Source: Taxillus chinensis (lineage: Eukaryota > Streptophyta > Magnoliopsida > Santalales > Loranthaceae). From it: a DNA stretch of 64,000 bases. The translations under genes were made by a program, and so were the position numbers. Positions 44,548 to 55,160 of the stretch are shown here, piece after piece (position 1 is the first letter of the stretch; each line of letters begins with the position of its first letter). The stretch spans positions 53,822,400-53,886,399 of the forward strand of contig CM042092.1 of assembly GCA_023512835.1 (NCBI GenBank), read 5' to 3'. Below the pieces are notes generated by a model, which saw only the letters and a list, made by a program, of their open reading frames with translations, was not told the DNA's origin and made no database searches.

Positions 44548-45671
44548 CTCAATATCATGGTAGGGTAATTCTGCTCATGAGGCTTCAGCTGCCTCGACCC
44601 ATAAGCTACCACATTGTGCTCCTGCATAAGCACATACCGCAAACCAACCCTGGACGCATCACAATACACCTCATATGGGATATCCTCCCGAGGTAACCTC
44701 AATACCGGTGCAGTGGTCAAACGGGTTTTGAGAGCCTCAAACGCCTGCTGACACTTGTCAGTCCAATCAAACTTCACGCCCTTCTGAGTCAACGCTATCA
44801 TAGGAGCTGCCAAACGGGAGAACCCCTTGACAAAACGACGATAGTACCCCGCCAAGCCAAGAAAGCTATGGATCTCAAAAACGTTGGTTGGCCTCGCCCA
44901 CGATGCCACAGCCTTAATCTTGGCTGGGTCCACCCTAACTCCCTCAGCTGACACCACATGGCCAAGAAAGTGAACCTCCTGCAGCCAAAACTCACACTTG
45001 CTAAACTTAGCAAACAGCTGTTGGTCCCTCAAGGTTTGCAACACTGTTGCTAAGTGCTCCACATGCTCCTTCTCGGTCTTGGAATACACCAAGATATCAT
45101 CAATAAACACCACCACAAACGAATCCAAGTAGGGAGCAAAGACCTGGTTCATCAAATGCATGAACACTACTGGCGCATTAGTGAGCCCGAAAGGCATCAC
45201 TACCCACTCATAATGCCCATACCTACACCGAAAAGCCGTCTTAGGGATGTCCTCCTCCCTAACCCTAAGCTGGTGATACCCCGACCGTAAATCTATTTTG
45301 GAAAACCACTGGGCCCCACTCAATTGGTCAAACAGGTCATCTATCCGAGGCAACGGGTACTTGTTCTTCACGATCCACCGAATTGGCTTCCCGTAGTCGA
45401 TGCAGAGACGAAGCGTGCCATCAGCCTTCTTAGCAAAGAGCACCGGAGCACCCCAAGGTGAGGTACTCGGTCTGATATACCCCTGACCCACCAACTCCTT
45501 GATTTGCCTCTGAAGCTCCCTCAACTCGGCTGGCCCCATACGATACGCTACTTGGGAAATCGGACCCGTCCCCGGCACCAACTCAATGGTGAACTCCACA
45601 CTCCTCTTAGGTGTCAAACTCCTCAACTCTTCAGGAAAACATCCTGAAATTGGTCCACAACAGCGGGCCAC
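44523..45671 (-). pseudogene. Reverse transcriptase of element 3
   Basis: Open for 382 codons. Visible are [51 protein letters not shown], the catalytic [20 protein letters not shown] and [13 protein letters not shown], then the start of RNase H (YEVYCDAS). It is the best-preserved polymerase in the window. The frame is lost after EQNYPT. Confidence 0.93.
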
Positions 45672-46341
45672 ACCCTCTTTTCCACCTTACCTTCCTCAGC
45701 AAAGGTCAGGGCTACCAACCTGTGGGTAATGGCACCCCACTGGTCCAACACTGGCCCGGCCCGACTCGCCTCACAGTCCCACTCCCCCTGTAGGGTGCAA
45801 GAGGTCCCTGCAGGTGTCACGAAGGATACACGCCGCCGATAACAATCTATCTTGGCCTGGAAAGTATAAGCCAATCCATACCCAAGATCAGGTCAAACAT
45901 CCTCAAAGGCATTACATGCAAGTCAAAACTCAGCTCCACCTCTCCTAGGGTTAACACACAGTCACGACACACACGCCGTACCTCAATCATGCCTCCCACC
46001 GGAGACTCCACAACTAGGGGCCTCGCGGCCTCCACACAAGCTAACCCCAAGCCATCAATAAGAAGCTCGGCAGCGAAGGAACACGATGCACCCGTATCAA
46101 AAAGAACAGAAGCTAACGTACGGGAAATCAAAAGAGTACCTCTAACCACCGATGGTCCTGCTCCACCCTCAGCTGGTGGGGGTGGTAGCTCAGCCTCCTC
46201 CTGGTACGTCGCCTCCAGCGCAAACACCCTTCCTTGGCCCGTGCCACTGGTCGGCTCACTCACTGGACGCTTCCCGCTAAGGTTGCCTCCAGCTTCAGTC
46301 TGCTGCCGCTCCGGCCTCCCTTGGGGTCGGGTCTGACTCAA
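45672..46341 (-). pseudogene. Retropepsin region of element 3
   Basis: Frame 46341-45847 carries SVLFDTGASCSF (active-site DTGA) and LGMDWL (the ILGxD block), the two hallmarks of gypsy aspartic protease. A frameshift near 45850 separates it from the reverse transcriptase frame. Confidence 0.92.
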
Positions 46342-47551
46342 TCCTGCCTGACTAGCCTGCTACTGACGAGCTGGTCTCTATGCTGGTGTACGGAAACCGC
46401 GTCACTCCTCATGCTGGATGCCATGCCTCCAACTCCCTTGTTGCTACTCCGGCAAACCCGGCTCAAATGGCCTTCTCGTCCACAGCTATTGCATCGCCAG
46501 TTCTTCTTGGGACACTCCCTCTTGAAGTGGCCTTGCTCCCCACAGCAATGACAACCGTTGGGGAGTTCTCCTGCCGGACCTCCCTGTCTGCTACCGCCAA
46601 AGTTAGACCTCCCTGGGGGCACTAATGGTTGTCCCCGTCTGCGGAAAGAACCGCTATCCCTTTCCTCAGTCTTGGGCAGCTTGGACCCGGAATCACGCTC
46701 CAACCCACCCTGCAACGGGCGACCCTGATGGGTCAGCCTCCCATCATCCAGCTCCCTCTCAGCTATTCGGGCTGTCTCCACAACCTCAGCATAGGTCCTC
46801 AAACGCAGATTGCCACCCCCTGCCTAAGTGCTGGCCTGAGACCCAAGGTGAACTTGTGGGCCTTCAGGTCCTCCTGCGCCACGGTCTCGGGAGCAAATCC
46901 GCTCAAACTCCGGAATTCGCGCTCATACTCGGGCACTGTCTTTGATCCCTGTTTCAGGCTGCCGAATTCTTCTCTCTTCTGCCACCTTAACGACTCGGGG
47001 AAGAATTCATCATGGAAGAGTTGCAGGAACTCGTCCCATAACATGAACTGCACAGCACGGCTCCCCGCAACACTCTGCCACTATTCCAGAGCATTCCCCT
47101 CCAGCTGCCGAATGGCCAATCTCACCTTATCCTCCTCTCGGGGTAGGAGAAAGGAAAACACATGCTCGATCTGCCTCAGCCAGTGCTCAGCTAACACGGG
47201 ATCTCTTTCCCCCTTGAATCGCGAAGGTTGTTCCTTTCGGAACCGTGTCACCACGTCATCCTTTGCACGAGTCGGTACACCACCCAGTGAACTCTCACGC
47301 TCACGAGGCAGCTCTCCTACTGGTGGTGGTGGTGGCACCACCTGCTGTGCTGCCATCTCACAGCGCACCTCCTCCCGAACCTCTTGTCGGAGTCCCTCCC
47401 GTAGCTCTCGTACCTCCAGCCGGATGCCTTCCCGTAGCTGTGCCAGCAACAACGCATGCCCTCCAACGGACGGTCCCGCACCCGAACCCTCATGGGCAGA
47501 TGACTCATCAGCCACTGCCCCGGACGCACGTGTCACTCTCCTCGGCGGCAT
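46338..47551 (-). pseudogene. gag of element 3
   Basis: Start ATG at 47551 (MPPRRVTRAS). The coiled, Glu/Arg-rich N-terminal region is followed by the gag domain (DPVLAEHWLRQIEHVFSF, EDKVRLAIRQLEGNALEWW-like, LWDEFLQLFHDEFFPES) and two CCHC zinc knuckles near 46425-46560 (C-HC-CGEQGHFKRE-C and C-NS-CGREGHLSRV-C). Frame breaks occur near 47080 and 46800. The function is capsid formation and RNA packaging. Confidence 0.92.
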
Positions 47552-47953
47552 TCTTACTACACGAAGTAAGAAGCACAAACGTCAAAACGAATTTATAATC
47601 TATCGCGTCACTATCTCTACCCCACTGATCAATTCCACTATCACATGACATTACACACATACATTGTATCAATCACATTTCACAGTTCAGTACGCATTGC
47701 CAAACAAATCAGAGTTGCACATTTCACTAATGCCAATGCCAGTTTAGCACACATTCACAACAAATGCAACTAGTGCCCTAATGCCAATGCATGCAAATCC
47801 TACCACAAGACTGGACTACCCTAAGTACACCTTGGAGGCTCAAAGAGGACCATGTTGATCGGGCATGTCCCTCCAGGCTCCTCCAAAGGACTTAGGATAA
47901 CCAGGTCCGCCCATTACCCTAGGCCAACTAGACCATGCTCTGATACCATATTT
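47552..47953 (-). mobile_element. Leader and primer binding site of element 3
   Basis: The primer site TGGTATCAGAGC on the minus strand lies at 47937-47948. The leader matches that of element 1. Immediately beyond it, where relatives have GGGGCGTGACA, the sequence changes to the TRIM LTR. Confidence 0.85.
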
Positions 47954-48457
47954 CCGAGATAGCCCAGCCCATACCCGTCACAAGAATTTTGTCCGCTTTG
48001 GCCAACCAGTCTTGGGCCTCGCCCTCATGGCCTGCTCCGCACGGTTTTGTCTTTGGGCCTCGCCCAAAACACGTCCCTGTGAGGTGAGGTATCCATCCCC
48101 TCCTATAAGGCGGACTTTGTTCTCCTCACCAAGCAATGTGGAACTAACACCCACTCATGGGTCATTACAATCCACCTCCCTTAGGAGGTCCACGTCCCCG
48201 TGGGACCATGGCACACCGCTCCGGGTCTGGCTCTGATACCACCGAGATAGCCCAACCCATACCCGTCACAAGAATTTTGTCCGCTTTGGCCAACCAGTCT
48301 TGGGCCTCGCCCTCATGGCCTGCTCCGCATGGTTTTGTCTTTGGGCCTCGCCCAAAACGCGTCCCTGTGAGGTGAGGTATCCATCCCCTCCTATAAGGCG
48401 GACTTTGTTCTCCTCACCAAGCAATGTGGAACTAACACCCACTCATGGGTCATTACA
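47954..48457 (-). mobile_element. Complete TRIM-type miniature element fused to element 3
   Basis: Two 216-bp LTRs (47954-48169 and 48242-48457), nearly identical, flank a ~72-bp body with primer site TGGTATCAGAGCC (48229-48241, minus) and polypurine tract TAAGGGAGGTGGAT (48170-48183, minus). The LTR starts TGTAATGACCCATGAG and ends CTATCTCGG rather than in CA. Parts of the LTR (AAAACCGTGCGG, CCCAAAGCGGACAA, GGGCTGGGCT) are shared with the TRIM at 7441-7806, so they are related families. It has no coding capacity. Confidence 0.85.
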
Positions 48458-48889
48458 TTTGCGATTTGGCTGCTGGAGGCGTGCGTGTGGAAACGAGTTG
48501 CACGTCGTGGGAGATGATGTCCATGCCTTGCGTCACTACCTCTTGATTGCCACCACCTGCAACCACCGAATCCGTAAGCCCCACCCCTTGAAGCCATCAT
48601 ATTATTATATATATGATTCACATAATCGGACCAGGCCAGTTGGCATGGTCTTCCATGTCTTGCATCACCAGACTGTCGTTGACAGTCTGGTTAGCGGCAG
48701 GGTTAGGCCCTGCCGCAGTTTTCCGTGTTGGGGGCAGCGGCCTTGTGCTGCCCCCCGAGTGCTCAATGGGTGCCAGCCCCAGAGATCGTTGGGTCGGACC
48801 TTTTAGGCTAACCGACCCAACATAGGAAATAAATAGATAAAATAATTGTATATATAAAATAAATAAATAAGTAAGCTGTATAATAAAAG
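48458..48889. other. Inter-element DNA with a cluster of four perfect hairpins
   Basis: Stems at 48667-48677/48681-48691 (11 bp, 3-nt loop), 48694-48702/48708-48716 (9 bp), 48730-48738/48747-48755 (9 bp) and 48788-48797/48812-48821 (10 bp). Each stem has a different sequence. No protein-coding gene was recognised. By position it may be the continuation of the LTR fragment cut at 38533. Confidence 0.7.
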
Positions 48890-50235
48890 TGATGGTCCCT
48901 TGGAGCCTAGAGGGGGGTGAATAGGCTCTTATCGAAACTCTCTTTATTCTCTTATGACACAACACTTATCTAGTTAAGTGATAGAATCACTGCGGAAGAC
49001 AACCAGATACTGGAAGTATTTTGTTTTATTATCAAGAGATAAGTACAACAAAATAGAAGCACGACTCTCTTACACTCTATTTACAAAAGGATTCACACAC
49101 TAGCCTAGATTATATCTTTGAGCTCTTGTGCATACACGAGGTTGATTCAGGCTGGTTCACTCTCACACATAACACAAATGTACAAGTATGAATATTTATA
49201 CAAACATTCCTAAGTGACACCCTTGGAACTTGTAGTTCCGGAATGCGTTCAGCACTAACTATTCCTCGGTAGTCTCTCTGCCTTGACTGCTGTTGCTTGT
49301 GGAGATCAAGATCTTGGGTTTGAAGAGTATAAGTGCCTTTGTGAGTTCCCAAGTATAATTAAAGTTATGTCCACATATCTGGGTGATCCACGTGTAAGAT
49401 TCTTCAGGTTTTCAACGAGTTTGTCTTACATCGGGACGCCACGAGCTGATAACTTTAAATGCGGTAAGTTGAAGTAGCATCTTCTTGGTCCGGTGTAATT
49501 TTCCTTACTCCGTTGCTAATGAAGCTCGGAACCTTACTCCATGTCAGTGGTTGCTTACTCCGTATCTATTTGGTACTGAAATCCTTAGTCCGTGTCAGCG
49601 CTTCCTTACTCCGCATGTAAGTTCCTTACTCCGTATGTAAGTTCCTTACTCCGTGTGTAAGTTCCTTACTCCGTATGTAAGTTCCTTACTCCGTGCGAGT
49701 TTAAAGGATCGGATGGCTTACTCCGTACTAGCGCATCCTTACTTCGCATGAGTGAGTGGTCCGGATTCCTTACTCTGCATCTGGTTTCCTTACTCCGTGC
49801 GAATAAAGACTCGGGTCCTTATTCCGCATCAATATTTCCTTACTCCGTATGTATGAAAGACTCGGATGCCTTACTCCGTGTCTTCTCTTTAACTTCGTGC
49901 GACCTTGTAGACCAAGACTCTTACTCCGCATCAGTTTGACTTAGTCCGTTTGAGGCATCAAGAGCAGATTCCGTAATCCGTAGCTTTTAAGTTCTTAGTC
50001 TGCACGAATATTCCTTATTCCGTATGTATTGGTGACTTGGTAATTTACCAAGTGTCTGATGACACTCACTCTTGTCCAGATCAGGATTATGTATCCTGTC
50101 CTTAGCTTCGCTCTCACGAGTGTATCTCCGGATTAATAACATATCTTTTGCAACGATCAAAGAAACACAAAAGATCTCAAATCAAATTACATAGGGCTTT
50201 ATCAACATGATCCAAATTCTGGGCTTGATCCAACA
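48890..50235 (+). mobile_element. Probable solo LTR (Copia-like) with minisatellite
   Basis: TGATGGTCCCTTGG to GATCCAACA, TG...CA ends, flanked by AAAAG at 48885-48889 and 50236-50240. The phrase 'cctagaggggggtgaatagg' near the start is common in plant Copia-type LTRs. There is no internal domain. The strand is uncertain. Confidence 0.6.
49497..50030. repeat. CTTACTCCG minisatellite
   Basis: More than 20 occurrences of TCCTTACTCCGTATGTAAGT-type units, most regular at 49600-49700 with a ~20-bp period and degenerate on both sides. It lies inside the solo LTR. Confidence 0.85.
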
Positions 50236-50383
50236 AAAAGAAATAAAAGAAATAAAATGAATAAAATAAAATGGCCGAACATGATGTTAAAGTTTAATAA
50301 AGTATAGTAATAAGTGTAGTTAGATGTTAGTAATTCATCATTTAAATTATTACTTGTTCGATAGATACATATAGATGTGTGTG

Positions 50384-50445
<62 letters not shown>

Positions 50446-51013
50446 ATCATTGTGATATGTTACTGTTGGATGGATGTTCTAAATGTTTGTGTGATTGTTG
50501 CACCAAATATTTATTATTGGAAATGTTGTTTGTTAATTATATATGGATGTTGGGGTTAATTTGGTTGGGTTAACTGCAGGTCCCACATAGGGCTGGCAAG
50601 AGGCCGCAGGTCCCCTGTGTGGCTGATTAATCCAGGTCCCATATGTGGTAGGTTGTCGTTATGGGCACTGTGGGTCCCACATATGGCTATCTGGTGGAGA
50701 TTGGGATGCTTGGTACGGGTAGTGGGAATTCCGAGGATGGTTGGATTTTCAGTGTGCATTATTAATGGTTGAAATATGATGATGTTTTATTTTGAGATTA
50801 AACGTAATCTAATTGTGATTGGCTATGACACTACACTAACACAAGCATACACTGATCATATGGACCTAGGAATTTAGGTGTTAGAATACTGGAGACGGAG
50901 ATCACCTACTAGTCATTCGTGCTCACCTTATTTTATTTCTATTTTCCTACAGGTTGTAGGAAATAGCTAGTGGAGCCATAACGGAGCAGGTCGGGACATC
51001 TTTGATGTAGGAT
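50236..51013 (+). mobile_element. AT-rich DNA and LTR remnant
   Basis: A (TG)n(TA)n microsatellite lies at about 50376-50440. From 50565 to 51000 'gcaggtcccacatatggct' repeats, 'cactaacacaagcatacac', 'gtgctcacctta' and a splice-acceptor-like 'tttcctacag|gttgtagg' follow the layout of the R/leader part of the Tekay LTRs, so this is probably a decayed LTR whose end was replaced by the Athila insertion. Confidence 0.5.
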
Positions 51014-52542
51014 TGATAACGTGTATTTATGCCGTTATTCTATTGCCTATTTAGGGGTGTTTAAGAGCATGATTAGAGCCTTATTGTATCATATTTCATT
51101 TATATTTGCTCTAACCCCTAGGAAGATGCTATTTGTATATACATGCGCTTTTAGGCTGTTTTGTCAGGTTTTGGAGATTAATTTTGACCAAGTAGATGGC
51201 CTCAAATGAATTGGTGTGCAGAACTAAAGTTTCTCAGAATGATGTCCTCTACCTTCCACAGAAGTTTCAGAGCCAAAGGCCTTGAACGCCAATTAGACCA
51301 ATTGGCGTGCAAGCATATTACTGCATATTAGCCTTCTACATGATGTAAGGAAGCTTGGGGAAGAATTTCACCTAATTTGGAGCTGCACGCCAATTGGGCA
51401 TATGACGTTCAAATTGACGTGCAGCCCTATTTTTGCACCGATTCAGTCTTTTTGTTATGCTGATCATTCTTTCCTAAAGGACCTTGTTTATATTGTGCTT
51501 AGATTGAGAGATTTTAATGTTGGAAGTGTCACTTATCGAAACTACGTCGTTTTGATAAGTTGTGACAGATGGGCTAGGGCACACTTTATAATACAACATT
51601 CAGGCCCATCTAGCAGCTATATAAGGAGGTCTACACGTCCTTGGAGGAGAGAGAGGTGACACAACACGTTTTTGGAGATTTTTGCAGGGTTTCACATTTT
51701 TAGAGAGAGAAAGAGAAGGTTCACGTTATTGGAGCTGCCGGCCCTAAGAGTTTGACGGCTGGAGAAGATCCAGAGTTGAAGTCCTGCCGCTCTTGGTTCT
51801 AAGATGATGTTCTTTATTTGTTTATGCTTTATCAAGAACATGTGTGAGTAGTTTCCTTTATCTAGGGGAGTAATGTAGCCCCCTAAGTTGTTAAACTGAT
51901 TATTTGAATATTGGGTTTGTTTAATTGAGATTGCATGTTTTATGAATCTATTCTTCATCTTTTAATATCTGGGGTGTACACCTGGGTTTTCTTAGCCTTA
52001 GTCTGAGGCTGATCTTTGATTCATAACATATTTGTGATTGGTGTGACCATTATCCTGTCATGAATATTATAATTATGCTTTGTATGTTGCTGCTTATGAT
52101 GACCATTCAGCAGACAAAGACTTAGAAGGTTTTCAATGACCATTTGTAGAACCTTGGCTTAGTTATGGTATGTTATCAATTAAATAATCTCAAGAACCTT
52201 ATAATCAATAGAAGCAGCGTAGGGAGGTGAAGTTGTGACCCTAGATACCTTTAATCCTTGAATCTTAGTCCTAAAAACAACTTGCTTTCTTTGATATTTT
52301 AGAAAACCACATAAAAATTAGATCTTTAGTTTAAAAAAAAAAAACTTTTTGCCAAGACATTTTATAGAACAAGAGTAATTGGGTGTTTTGATTTAAGAAC
52401 TAGAAAACTAGGCTAATCACTGTGGGTTCGACCCCTTGCTTGTTGCTATTCTTTTAGTGCAAACTTAGGGAATTTATTATCTTGAAGAGAGATTTAACGA
52501 CATTAGCTAGCTCTCTTAGAGAGGCTAAAAAATCTGTTTGTC
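51014..52542 (+). mobile_element. 5' LTR of Athila-type element
   Basis: The right end is fixed by the primer site that follows; it ends ...TTTGTCA. The left end, TGATAACGTGTATTT, is inferred. 'gtgggttcgacccctt' near the end is typical of Athila LTRs. The stretch 51190-51630 is strikingly similar to the promoter part of the Tekay solo LTR at 33893, including a palindrome (51286-51308), one ATCxAAACTACGTCGTTTTGAT repeat (about 51535) and TATATAAGGAGG (51617). Confidence 0.75.
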
Positions 52543-52546
52543 AAAT

Positions 52547-52566
52547 TAGCGCCGTTGCCGGGGATT
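52547..52566 (+). other. Primer binding site, tRNA-Asp type
   Basis: TAGCGCCGTTGCCGGGGATT. Athila elements use TGGCGCCGTTGCCGGGGAT; here the second base is A. It sets the lineage apart from the Met-primed Tekay elements. Confidence 0.9.
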
Positions 52567-52740
52567 CAACGGTTGACTAGCTTTAGAAAATCAACATTGA
52601 ATGAAATTGTCTGAATTCTGATCTTGGAGCTTATTTTTCTTTAGTTTTTATTTATTTTTGAATTTTTCGGAGCTGCTGGGTGTGTTCTTGTTTTCTTACA
52701 GGAACATTCACAGCATATTTGTGAGAATTCCTAGTTGTGT

Positions 52741-54690
52741 ATGCCACGAGAGGAGTTTATACCATTTAATCGGGAACCTGAAAGGTTGTTCAGAGCTCGT
52801 CGCAGGGCAGCTAGGGAAGCAGCACGAGAGGCTGAAGAAGCACTGCAAGGCTTAGAGCATTCAGTAGGTGAATTGATGGCAGATTTAAGGCCTGATGGTG
52901 GTGCACTGCAAGGAGGGGTCAATTACAATGGCCAATATCCAAAAGAAGAGGGTAATAGGTTTATGCCCAGAACCTTCTTAGACTATGCGAGACCGATGAT
53001 GTCAGACCATTATTCTGGGATTAGGCAAACAAGAGTTCAAGCAAATAGTTTTGAGCTGAAGCCGGCATTAATTAATATGGTGAGCAACAATGCTTTTGGA
53101 GGAACAGGAGTGGATGATCCACACCAGCATTTGATGAGGTTCTACCAAATGTGTGACACCATAAAGATCAACAATGTGTCGGAGGAGGCAATAAAGCTAA
53201 GGCTTTTCCCTTTCTCCTTAAGGGATAGAGCTCTTGGGTGGTTTAACAGTTTACTAGCAGGTTCAATAAATACTTGAGAGGAGATGCATACTAAATTCAT
53301 GTCTAAATACTTTCCTCCTTCTAAGGTGATTCAGCTCAGAGGGGAAATCAGCAGATTCAGGCAAGATGAGATGGAGACTCTTCATGAGGTTTGGGAGCGC
53401 TTTAAAGATTTGATAAGAAGATGCCCTGACCATGGAAGACCCCAATGGATTCAAATTGAATCTTTCTACACTGGTCTTCAGTCTCACTCACAAGATAAGG
53501 TGAATGCATTCCTGGAGGATGTTTAATGAATCTAGAGCCTGATGCTGCAGCTGAACTCTTAGAGAGACTGTCTTTGGCTGATTGGCAGTGGTCGAATGTA
53601 CGGACTTCAAGGCCAAGGGAGAAAATAGCTTCAGTTGACAATTCTTCCAACGATATGCAAGACCAGATCCAGGCTTTAGTGAAAAGCATGGAAGTGTTGG
53701 CTCTTAAAGTCGGAGGATCACAACAAGCCTCACGAGTAGTTGAGCAAGGATGCAGTGGAGCTGAAGAAGCAAATTATGTTGGAGGGAAAGGCTTGTACCA
53801 GAAGCAGCAATATTATCCTCAACAACAAGGACAAGGGTACAATCACAACCAACAACAATCTCAGGCATATCAGAAAAACCAGAACCGAGGGGGAGATACA
53901 TCAGTTCAGTATAAATATGTGCCCCCAGGGATGAAGCAAAATCCGTATGCTACTGATAATTATTTACATCCACCTCCAGGATTCGAGCAGCAACAGCCTC
54001 AGCCTCAACAACAAAGAGGAAGAACATATTTGAATGAGGATGAGACAACTAAAAGAAAGATGGGTGATTTGGAGGAAAGGGTAGGCAGCATGGAATCTTC
54101 AATGAAGAATATGGAAAAGCTGCTCGTAAGTATGGCACAGAATGTAAATCAAGGAGTTTCAGCTAAATCTTTTTCAAGTGACACTGAAGTGAACCCCAAG
54201 GAGAGTTGCAAGGCTATCACTTTAAGGAGTGGAAAAGCATTGAAGGAAACTGAAGAGCCTAAGAAGAGGGCCATATCAGAAGAACAAAGTAGACCCTTGG
54301 AAGCTGATGAGCAAGGAAAATTCAATAAAGAAGAAGAAAAGGGGCAAGAAAAGAAGGACCAACAGTTGACTAAAGGCAGACCAGCTAAAGAACAAGGGCT
54401 GTAAGAGCTAAGGCCTACCATGCCATTTCCTCAACGGTTAAGAAATCAAAGGGTTGAGGAGGAGTATGAGCGCTTCCTGAGTTTATTCAAGCGGCTTGAA
54501 ATTAATATCCCATTTGTGGAAGTTTTGGAATAGATGCCCAAGTATAGAAAATACATTAAAGATTTTGTGCAGAAGAAGAGAAGGTATGGGGACCATGAGA
54601 CGGTAGCTGTCACAAATGAGGTAAGCAGTGTTGTCCAAAGGAATTTGCCCATCAAGCATAAAGATCCGGGCAGCTTTAACCTTCCTTGTG
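52741..54690 (+). pseudogene. gag of Athila-type element
   Basis: Start ATG 52741 (MPREEFIPFN). The N-terminus is Arg/Ala-rich, followed by the gag domain (FGGTGVDDPHQHLMRFYQMC, LRLFPFSLRDRALGWFNSL, KFMSKYFPPSK, HEVWERFKDLIRRCPDHG, FYTGL). A Gln-rich region (about 53800-54020) and a coiled-coil stretch (54060-54140) follow. Stops at 53275-53277 (TGA, Trp in relatives), 54405 (TAA, Gln) and 54532-54534 (TAG, Gln), and a frameshift near 53500, interrupt it. The FLEDV/PGGCLMN junction shows the frameshift. Confidence 0.9.
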
Positions 54691-55160
54691 TGATTGGAAA
54701 TGCGCCGTAGTAGCAGGCCCTTTGTGATTTAGGGGCTAGTATCAACTTGATCTCCTTTTCTTTATACAAGCAGCTTGGGCTCACAGGAATGAAGCCAACT
54801 TCCATCTCATTGCAGTTTGCGGACCAGTCCACTAGAAGACCTGAAGGAATCATTGAAGATGTGCTAGTTAAGGTGGGCTCCTTCATTTTTCCAGCAGACT
54901 TTGTAGTTTTGGAAATGGTAGAAGATAGAGGAGTTCAGCTCCTCCTTGGAAGATCGTTTCTCATAACAGGGTGTGCATTGATAGATGTGGCTCAAGGGCA
55001 ACTGACTCTAAGAATTAATGAAGAGACCTTAGTCTTCCATATGGGAAAGGCTTTACAAGGTCAAGAGGAGGAGGACTGCCTATGGGTTGAAGATTTTGAG
55101 GAGTTGGTGGAAGACTTTTTGGCAGAAGAAATTACCACAACAAATGATGGAGTGCTCTAG
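54691..55160 (+). pseudogene. Retropepsin of Athila-type element
   Basis: Begins with the Athila active-site form CDLGASINLI just after two adjacent TAG codons (54708-54713), and continues ISFSLYKQLGL, RPEGIIEDVLVKVGSFIFPADFVVLEM and LLLGRSFL. It ends at a TAG (55158-55160) between protease and reverse transcriptase. Confidence 0.88.

Larger units (their letters stand above)
38534..48457 (-). mobile_element. Tekay/Del-type chromovirus element 3, composite with a TRIM at its 5' end
   Basis: Reads leftwards. The order is TRIM (48457-47954), leader with primer binding site (47948-47937), gag (47551), protease, reverse transcriptase, RNase H, integrase, chromodomain (to 42772), polypurine tract, and 3' LTR (42449-38534, split by a solo LTR). 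Both outer ends are flanked by TTTGC (38529-38533 and 48458-48462). There is no Tekay-type 5' LTR. The chromodomain and domain order place it in the Tekay/Del lineage. Stops and frameshifts make it defective. Confidence 0.85.

Noticed and set aside
46629..47648. 339-codon plus-strand frame
   Set aside because: Antisense shadow of the gag of element 3, which has clear gag and zinc-knuckle motifs on the other strand.
48012..48806. Repeated frames around the TRIM LTRs
   Set aside because: Duplicated because the LTR is duplicated; no protein family is visible.
49497..50030. Regular short repeats with spacers, CRISPR-like at first look
   Set aside because: Units are directly tandem and degenerate, with no unique spacers, and lie in a plant LTR.
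50377..50573. Tyr/Ile-repeat frames
   Set aside because: Translation of a (TA)n microsatellite.
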